Of a stretch of DNA of 64,000 nt, positions 56,576 through 64,000 are shown in pieces (the stretch's first letter is position 1; the number at the start of each line of letters is the position of its first letter). The translations under genes were made by a program, and so were the position numbers. The notes below the pieces were generated by a model. That model worked only from the letters and a program-made list of their open reading frames with translations. It did no database searches and was not told the origin of the DNA. The DNA lies in assembly GCF_045679555.1 (NCBI RefSeq), contig NC_092091.1:71891730-71955729 (forward strand), in the 5' to 3' direction. Source of the DNA: Salvelinus alpinus. Lineage: Eukaryota > Chordata > Actinopteri > Salmoniformes > Salmonidae.

Positions 56576-57429
56576 TGTAGTTAGAACCTGGTTAGAAGGA
56601 AATATAAATTATTCAATAAATCATTAGATTAATAATTAGCTCTCTAATTAACTGGGATCCAGTAAAAGGTTTTGAGGGTACTTCTGAGCTTTGAAGTTCT
56701 CTTGAGACTGAGGGAAGGCTTGATGAGTGTGTGTACATCTGTTTGTGTGTGTGTGTGTCTGTCTATGTCTGAAGATGTGTCAGAGTCTGAGCCTCTATCT
56801 CTGTGAGTGGCTCTGCAAAACTTGAAATGCCGTTGTTACCGCAGGGGGACCAAAACAAATTTGGCTGTCCTTTACAAATGACAGGGAAATTACAGAAGAG
56901 GGATAACTCTCTTGCATTCCAATCGGACAGGTTCACTCGTCCGTGAGACGAATTCTAACCAACTAATAAAAAGGGGCCCTGGGCTGGCAACTCGAAAAGC
57001 CCTTCCAATACAAACATATAGACTGAGGACAAATACCTCCATACAAAGAGGGGACAGAAGCTGGCCTACATTACACCCCCCCCCCCCCCCAAAAGAAGGG
57101 GTGGAAGGGGGGAAAAACTACAAAGACAAGACAGGTAGACGCGACAGAGAAAGGAAGAAAAACACAAAGAAAGAAGAAGAGTAAGAACCTTGTGACAATG
57201 GGTTGTCTGGGAGGCCTGGTTGGAACCCGCTGCTAATTAGCGTTACCACCTGGCGTCGGGCCCCCGCACCGTTCTGGGAGCCGCTCGCCACACCGACTGT
57301 GTCAGCAGGCAGCATGAGGCTGGCATAAGGCTGAAACACGCCGGTACAGACACTGGTAATATCTCTCATGTGCACAAAATAGTGGTTAGCGTCCGGGCTA
57401 ACCAAAAGAAAGGGAAAGGGGGGATACTT
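56576..57429. other. Non-coding stretch with short poly-C and purine runs
   Basis: A C homopolymer is at about 57076-57090, and a GA-rich run at 57140-57182. No exon supported. Confidence 0.4.
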
Positions 57430-57595
57430 AGTCAGTTGTACAACTGAATGCTTTCAACTGAAATGTGTCTTCCGCATTTAACCCAACCCCTCTGAATCAG
57501 AGAGGTGCGGGGGGCTGCCTTAATTGACATCCACGTCTTCGGCGCCCAGGGAACAGCGGGTTAACTGCCTTGCTCAGTGGGTCTCCAGGTGTTAG
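57430..57595 (-). mobile_element. SINE-related fragment
   Basis: 'ttcaactgaaatgtgtcttc' cgcatttaacccaacc and 'gggttaactgccttgctcag' are known salmonid SINE body blocks, the last shared with the HpaI SINE at 38630. The tRNA-like head is missing. Confidence 0.65.
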
Positions 57596-58546
57596 GTTTC
57601 TCTTTCATTTCTTGCCACCCCCTCCTGGGTCGTACAGTGTGGCGAAAAGCAGGCTATTAATCAGAATGTGAAGGATGGACTCCAACTGTCACAGACGCCC
57701 ATCATTTCAGAACCCCTCAGGTTTGAACTAACTCTCCCACCACCACAATACTGTAATGACACCTTATAAGGAATACAAACGCGGCTCTAAAATGGCCCCA
57801 AAGCTGACTGATAAAACACCATTAGAAACCACAGGAGTTCTGGGATCTACACAGTGCTTGCTCTGTATCCACACTTACACAACCAGCACAGCAAGAGCAA
57901 CCCTGGTGAATGTGAGGTAATGCAGTACATACAGTGGCCATTGGAGGGCAGTGGAGACCCAGTTGGGCCCATTCACATCCACGTTAACAACCAAAGAGCC
58001 CTGATCACTTTGTACAGCTGCGGTTGACATTGCAGTTAGGAGGGTATTAGTCGCTAAAGGAGAGCACCCGGCTAACACACAACCTGTGTGTTTGCTGCTT
58101 CTTACACACACACCAACCAACACACACACACACACACACTGTTATTTCCCCTTTTAACACCACGCAGCAGGAGGCCACCTAATCAAACGTGTAAACAATG
58201 CCTTATTACCTCACCTAAGCGCATGCAGCGTTTTTAGCGCTTAGCAGTGATTAAGTGAGACGGTTATTAAGCTGAAATACCTTCCCACTCTTCGGGTCCC
58301 TGTCTTTACCCTCCCTCCCTGCCTCCCTCCCTGCCCCCTAATGGTGTATTGTGACAAAGTGCGAGAGGGAGGAGAAAGAAAGGAGGGGGGAGGTGTGAAG
58401 CAAACAAGTTCCTCAAGTCCATTAAATGATGTGCTCAGGGGGAGAGGGAGGTTTGGTAGCTTCATGGCTTTTTCAACTTTTAGTTCTACTCCTGGTGCCC
58501 TCAGTGTGTCCCTCACACACTCTCTCGCTCTCGTTCTCTTGCTCTC
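57596..58546. other. Non-coding stretch
   Basis: A (CA)n run is at 58105-58138 and tc-rich runs are at 58305-58335 and 58520-58552. No gene recognised. Confidence 0.4.
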
Positions 58547-58612
58547 TCTCTCAATTCAGTTCAAAGGGCTTTATTGGCCTATGTTTACATTGCCAAGGCA
58601 AATGGAATAGAC
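58547..58612 (-). mobile_element. LINE (family A) 3' end, left of a hAT insertion
   Basis: 'gggctttattggcctatgtt' tacattgccaaggcaa matches the tail at 20295-20335. The LINE resumes at 62594 after the hAT. Confidence 0.75.
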
Positions 58613-59143
58613 CAGGTATGCCCCAACTGTTTCGACGAACTTTACCCTGAGGGGTACGTGCAATGCCGTCGGGGATACGCCAAATAAAAATGTGATTCAC
58701 ATTTAAATTAAAATTAAAAATAATAATAATAATTCTTCACATTTTCAAACAGTCCATTCATATTTTCCAACGGGGCTATACATTTGCGTGAGTTTTTTTT
58801 TCTCCTCGTCTGAGTAGCCTCGTTTCACTGCCAAAAATAACATTAAACCATCTAGTGTTTAGTGAAATAACAACACAATGTCAAATACAGGATGCCTAGT
58901 CAAATAATTAACATCCAAACACATTAGACGTTACTCTCTCGCGGGACTTCCACTAACGGTCCGTATGTAGCCAAACGTAGCTGCTGCTCATTCCGTTTGC
59001 TCAAAAATTGATAAATGCTTAAAAATAATGAAGGCCCACATCCTTAGAGACACATACCAGCTCTACTGGTAGTACTGCTACTACCAGCAGTAATACACCT
59101 GCACCGGTCGACGACACAAGTTGTTCTGCTTCCACGAGCACAT

Positions 59144-59490
59144 TGTTACGCTCGTCGTCAGATGATAAATGACCGGACCAAGGTGCAGCGTGGTAGGCGT
59201 CGATTCTCTCTTTATTTGAAAACGTAACACCGGGAAAAAACAATGAACACCAACCGAAGGTAAGGCTAGTCGTGCATAAAGCAACAAACAAAGACAAGAT
59301 CCCACAAAACCCAAAAGGAAACTGACAACTTATATCTGATTCCCAATCAGAGGCAACGATAGACAGCTGCCTCCGATTGGGAATCAAACACACCAACATA
59401 GAAACAGAAAACCTAGAATGCCCACCCTAATCACACCCTGACCTACCCAAATAGAGAAATAAAAAAGCTCCTTAAGGTCAGGGCGTGACA
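59144..59490 (-). mobile_element. Solo LTR 4 (347 bp), minus orientation, inside the hAT
   Basis: Ends TGTTACGCTC and GGGCGTGACA are flanked by cacat (59139-59143, 59491-59495). On the minus strand the 'ccacgctgcaccttggtc' block and an aataaag hexamer match the other copies. The stem-loop arms are at 59338-59355 and 59368-59385. Confidence 0.9.
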
Positions 59491-59542
59491 CACATCCACT
59501 GCTAGCATCAGTAATTCTACATTTGTTATTATCCCAGCTAGC

Positions 59543-62281
59543 ATGGACACTGACAGTTGTGAATCTGATGCAGCCGAAGAGCTACTGCCCCCTTACCCAG
59601 GAAAGCACCGAACAACAGACAGGGACGTTGGACCATCGAAGAGGCGCAAATATGATGAGAACTACATTGATTTGGGGTTCACTTATATTGTGAGTATTGC
59701 CTTTCCTCAGCCACGGTGTGTTATATGTGCAAAAGTACTATCTCACAACTCGATGAAACCTTTAGACATGTAGAAAAGCAACAGATACCATTAATAAGAA
59801 GGGGCTAGAAGCGTCTTACATGGTGAGCTACCGAGTGGCTAGGACAGGCAAGCCCCATACTATTGTGGAGGACTTAATTCTTCCTGCTGCCGCAGATATG
59901 GCTGGGACAATACTGGGGGAAAAGACCCAAAAAACTATACAGACGATTACTTCATCAAACAACACTGTTTCACGATGCATCAGTGACATGGCAGGAGATG
60001 TGTTGAAACAATTACTGCTTTGCATACAAGCCAGTGAATTCTATACGTTACAGCTGGATGAGTCAACAGGCATGGCGGACCTGGCACAGCTCCTGGTATA
60101 TGTCTGTTTATGGGGGGGGTCAATTAAGGAAACATCCTCTTCTGCAAACCACTGGAACCAGGACAACAGAAGAGGATATTTTTAACTTCTTATGGCTTGG
60201 GGGCAGTATTTCGACGTCTGGATGAGAAGCGTGCCCAAAGTAAACTGTCTGTTACTCAGGCCCAGAAGCTAGGATATGCATATAATTGGTAGGTTTGGAT
60301 AGAAAACACGCTAAAGTTTGCAAAACTGTTAGAATAATGTCTGTGAGTATAACATAACTGATATGGCAGGCAAAAACCTGAGGAAAATCCATCCAGGAAG
60401 TGGGATTTTTTTTGATGTGGGTATTTCAATTGAATGCCTATACAGTTCCTATGGCTTCCACTAGATGTCAACAGTCTTTAGACATGCTTGTTTTCTGAAA
60501 AATGAAGAAGAATGAGACCTTTTTGTCAGTGGACTGAGGAAGAATGCAGAGCTGGTTTGTGCGCGTGACCGATTGCGCACCCTTCGTTGTTTTTCCTTTC
60601 TATTGAATACGCTATGTCCGGTTGAAATATTATCGATTAATTGACAACCTGAGGATTAATTATAAACATCGTTTGACATGTTTCGACGAACTTTACCGGT
60701 ACTATTAGGATGTATTCATCTACATGTTTTGACCGCCTTGGAGCCAGTGGATTACTGAACAAAACGCGCCAACAAAACTGAGTTTTTGAGATATAAAGAG
60801 GGACTTTATCGAACGAAACAAACATTTGTTGTGTAGCTGGGACTCTTGTGACTGCAACCAAATGTCGATCTTCAAAGGGAAGTGATTCATTTTATCGCTA
60901 TTTCTGACTTTTGTAATTCCTTTACTTGGTTGTAAAATGTTTGTATGCTTTTGTAAGCGGGGCGCTGTCCTCAGATAATCTCATGGTATGCTTTCGCAGT
61001 AAAGCCTTTTTGAAATCTGACAGAGCGGCTGGATAAACAAGAAGTTCATCTTTAAGCCGATGTATAACACTTGTATTTTTTATCAATGTTTATTATGACT
61101 ATTCCTGTATTTTGAATTTGGCGCTCTGCAAATTCACCGGATGTTGTCGAGTTGGGTTACTAGTGGAATGCCTTAAAGTACCCGACAGCTTTGTGACATC
61201 AAATGAACATTTGTGGTCAAAATGTGTTGGTATCTGTACTGATGGCGCAAAAGCAATGACAGGGAGACACAATGGAGTGGTAACAACTGTGCAAGCAGCT
61301 GCTCCCGACGACACTGCAGCATCCACTGAGAGGCTCTTGCTGCCAAGGGAATGCCTGACAGCTTGAAAGACATTTTGGACACTACAGTGAAAATGGTTAA
61401 CTTTGGGAGTTAACCAGCAAGACCCCAGAACTCTTGTGTATTTTCTGCACTATAAAATGATATGGGCAGCGACCATGTAACACTTTTACAGGTTTTACAA
61501 CAACTTTTACAACATACTTGGCAGTGCACTGGTTATCAATGGGCAAAGTATTGACACAATTTTTTAAATTGAGAGACGAGCTTAAAGTTTTCTTTACTGA
61601 CCATAATTTTCACTTGTCTGACCGATTGCATGATGGTCAGTTTTTCACACGACTGGCCTATCTGGGTGATGTTTTTTCTTGCCTGAATGATCTGAATCTA
61701 GGATTACAGGGACTATAATCAACGTGGCAGCAACTATATTCAACGTGGCAGACAAAATTGAGGCTATGATTAAGAAGTTGGAGCTCTTCTCTGTCTGCAT
61801 TAACAAGGACAACACACAAGTCTTTCATTGCAAATGAACTCAAGCTTACGGACAATGTCGAATGTGATATAGCGAAGCAGCTGAGTGAGTTGGGTGCGCA
61901 ATTACACAGGTACTTTCCCGAAACGGATGACACAAACAACTGGATTCGTTATCCCTTTCATGCCCTGCCTCCAGTCCACTTACCGATATCTGAACAAGAG
62001 AGCCTCATCGAAATTGCAACAAGCGGTTCTGTGAAAATTTAATTTAATCAGAAGCCACTGCCAGATTTCTGGAGTATCCTGCCTTGGCAAATCGTGCTGT
62101 TAAGACACTGATGCCCTTTGCAACCACGTACCTATGTGAGAGTGGATTCTTGGCCCTCACTAGCATGAAAACTAAATACAGGCACAGACTGTGTGTGGAA
62201 AATGATTTAAGACTGAGACTCTCTCCAACACAACTCAACATTGCAGAGTTATGTGCATCCTTTCAAGCACACCATTTTTGA
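59543..62281 (+). pseudogene. hAT (ZBED/Buster-type) transposase, disrupted
   Basis: The N-terminal part begins MDTDSCESDAAEELLPPYPG; a BED-finger-like CVIC follows at about residue 61 and the frame stops at 59771. It resumes in another phase with MVSYRVARTGKPHTIVEDLI and QLDESTGMADLAQLLVYV (first catalytic Asp region). It is then cut by the 1-kb insertion and continues with CVGICTDGAKAMTGRHNG (second Asp region). Several frameshifts follow. The end is the C-terminal dimerisation part, ATTYLCESGFLALTSMKTKY and RLRLSPTQLNIAELCASFQA, with a stop at 62279-62281. It cannot give a working enzyme. Confidence 0.88.
60182..61145. mobile_element. 1-kb non-autonomous DNA element nested in the hAT
   Basis: Same family as 19205-20226 in opposite orientation (shared blocks listed there). 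hAT transposase reading frame resumes right after it. Exact ends and target duplication could not be fixed. Confidence 0.7.
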
Positions 62282-62593
62282 TGATGAACAAATACATTTT
62301 TATATGTAAGATGGCTAAATAAAGAGCAAAATTCTTGATCAATATTATTTATTATTTGTGCCCTGGTCCTATAAGAGCTCTTTTGTCACTTCCCACGAGG
62401 CGGGTTGTGACAACTCACACTCATTCTTATGTTTAATAAATGTATAATATAGTGTGTGTGTGTGTGGCAGGCTTACAATGATGGGAGAAAAAAAACATTT
62501 GAGAGTGCGCTGACCCTGGTGCTAGAGGTGGTACGCAGCTGGAGGTTGAATGTTTGAAGGGGTACGGGACTATAAAAAGTTTGGGAACCACTG

Positions 62594-63172
62594 GAATAGA
62601 CAATAAATAAACAAGGGAAACATTAGTAAACAATACACTCAGAAGTTTTGAAAGAACATTTATTTTTCAAATGTTATATTATTGGCTCTGTACAGTGTTG
62701 TAACAATGTGCAAGTAGTTGAAGTATGAAAGGGAAAATAAATAAACAGATAAATATAGATTGTATTTACAATGTTGTTACCCTTTTCTCATGGCAACAGG
62801 CCACACATCTTGCTGCTGTGACTGCACACTGCGTTTTTTTGCCTGACAAATATGGGAGTTCCTCCATGTTTGATTTGTTTTCCAATTTTTTGGGGTCTAT
62901 GTGATCTGTGGGAAATATGTCTCTAATGTGGTCATACATTTGTCAGGTTAGGAAGAGTAGCTCACTTTCCACCTCATTTTGTGGGCAGACGGCACATAGC
63001 CTGTCATCTCTTGAGAGCCAGGTCTGCCTATGGCGGTTTCTCTCAATAGCAAGGCTATGCTCACTGAATCTGTACATAGTCAAGAATTTTCTTAATTTTG
63101 AGTCAGTCACAGTGGTCAGGTATTCTGCCACTTTGTACTCTCTATTTAGGGCCAGAAAGCATTCCAATTTGT
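62594..63172 (-). mobile_element. LINE (family A) continuation right of the hAT
   Basis: After the target duplication the LINE 3' UTR continues. The minus frame then gives YRFSEHSLAIERNRHRQTWL, SRDDRLCAVCPQNEVESELL and upstream residues. It is truncated where gypsy gag sequence starts. Confidence 0.8.
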
Positions 63173-63174
63173 CT

Positions 63175-63330
63175 GTCTGAGAGCTGCCTATGGACCTCAA
63201 CTCCCTCATAGCCTTGACCATCTGGATCGATGGGCAGCTACGGGAACGTAGGAGGGAGAGGGAATCTGTTCCCTGTCGCCCTCGCTCGTCCTCGATTCCC
63301 GTCTCGCCTCCGAGGAATCCCAGAAATCCC
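63175..63330 (+). mobile_element. Ty3/gypsy gag C-terminal fragment
   Basis: The plus strand reads ELPMDLNSLIALTIWIDGQL and RERRRERES, the end of a gypsy capsid region with its Arg-rich helix. The nucleocapsid zinc knuckle is missing. The fragment ends at the short LTR insertion at 63331. Confidence 0.7.
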
Positions 63331-63495
63331 TGAAGTCTACATTTCCGAGTGAATCTGACTTTGTTTGTGGCACATAGCCTTAAGCATCACAGTTTGTTTT
63401 GTATTGTTTATTGTTTTTGTCTGCATTTCCAATAAAAAAGGAATATGTACGCTCTCACGCTGCGCTTTGGTCCACTTCCTTCAACGGCCGTGACA
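63331..63495 (+). mobile_element. Short LTR 5 (165 bp) inserted between gypsy gag and protease
   Basis: Direct duplication atccc (63326-63330 and 63496-63500) fixes the ends. It starts TGAAGTCTAC and ends GGCCGTGACA, and has aataaaaaa near 63432 and 'cacgctgcgctttggtc' near 63457. It is the shortest member and lacks the stem-loop. Confidence 0.82.
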
Positions 63496-63500
63496 ATCCC

Positions 63501-64000
63501 TTACTACTCGTAACCCCCTCTATGCTACCCTGTTGTGGGGAGGCCGGTCCAAATCCATCAGGGTGCTCATTGACTCTACGGCCGACGAGAGCTTTATGGA
63601 CACTACACTGGTGTCGGAGCTGAGCATCTCAACTCAACCCCTTTCCATTCTGATGGACGTCAGAGTGCTGGATGTACGCTCTATTGGCAGAGTCAACCAC
63701 AGTATGGTTCCTATCCACCTGTGAGTGTCAAGCAACCACAGTGAATCTATGCAGTTTCTGCTCCTTTAGTCTCCTCATGTACCCATGGTTTTGGGATTTT
63801 CAAGGCTCCAGAGGCACAATCCCCTTATTGGCTGTGCTATGGGGTTCATCAATTTGGAGCCCATTTGGCCATGATTAGTGTCTGAAGTTGGCACAGCCTG
63901 CCCCAGGACATCTCCCTGCTGGCTTGGGAAAAACCTTGGATCTCTCCGGCCTTTCCCGCGGAGTGCCAGAACTTATGGGAGGTTTTCAACTCTGCCCAAG
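63501..64000 (+). mobile_element. Ty3/gypsy protease and start of pol, degenerate, runs off the window
   Basis: The frame from 63533 has an aspartic-protease-like block, LIDSTADESFMD, with Thr where retroelement proteases have Gly (D-S/T-G). It stops at 63722-63724. Further pol-like residues continue in other frames (GFSRLQRHNPLIGCAMG near 63799). It is a dead endogenous copy and ends at the window edge. Confidence 0.7.

Larger units (their letters stand above)
58613..62593 (+). mobile_element. hAT transposon, 3981 bp, with two nested insertions
   Basis: It is bounded by the 8-bp direct duplication gaatagac (58605-58612 and 62594-62601), the hallmark of hAT insertion. The left end 'caggtatgccccaact' and inverted right end 'cagtggttcccaaact' are diverged terminal repeats. 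It carries a degenerate transposase at 59543-62281 and is interrupted at 59144-59490 by a solo LTR and at about 60182-61145 by a 1-kb DNA element. Confidence 0.9.

Overview
The window reads as vertebrate, and specifically salmonid-fish, genomic DNA. Evidence: spliced exons with GT-AG introns, tRNA-derived SINEs of the HpaI type, several Tc1-like elements, L2-type and other LINE tails, hAT and Ty3/gypsy remains, long (TG)n, (GA)n and (TC)n tracts, and very many minisatellites. Species cannot be told from the sequence. There are no prokaryotic features; nearly all long ORFs are by-products of tandem repeats whose unit is a multiple of 3.

Layout. 1-3 kb: possible LTR remnant, a transmembrane and coiled-coil stalk piece of a C-type-lectin-like receptor, and a dispersed repeat. 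3-9.6 kb: three large minisatellites (60, 54 and 40/41 bp), the last split by a 472-bp solo LTR. 9.7-10.3 kb: Tc1 3' half. 11.2-16.7 kb, minus strand: the one well-supported host gene, a ubiquitin-specific protease of the USP37/26/29 kind. Twelve exons were reconstructed with consistent splice phases (2154 nt, 718 codons including the stop); the 5' end was not found. Exon 2 carries fifteen 12-residue repeats. 16.9-35.6 kb: repeat-dominated DNA (L2 LINE, a 1-kb non-autonomous DNA element, three tandem fragments of one LINE, an LTR of a second family, a tRNA-like module array with a fold-back hairpin, MITEs, a SINE, and a Tc1 nested in a LINE). 36-57 kb: sparse unique sequence between seven more minisatellites and long dinucleotide tracts, with two more solo LTRs (one inside a MITE) and a head-to-head SINE pair. 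58.5-63.2 kb: a nested stack in which a LINE is interrupted by a nearly 4-kb hAT element (8-bp target duplication), itself interrupted by a solo LTR and a 1-kb DNA element. 63.2-64 kb: Ty3/gypsy gag and protease pieces, again split by a short LTR.

The most informative signals are: (1) the solo LTRs share one 3' end and, in the four longer copies, an internal stem-loop whose arms covary; all have a 5-bp target duplication although they range from 165 to 472 bp; (2) an in-frame coding minisatellite just upstream of the catalytic Cys box of the protease; (3) an array of degenerate tRNA-like modules ending in a fold-back. Functions of the host gene and transposons rest on motifs I can see; family names rest on recognition and were not checked by search.
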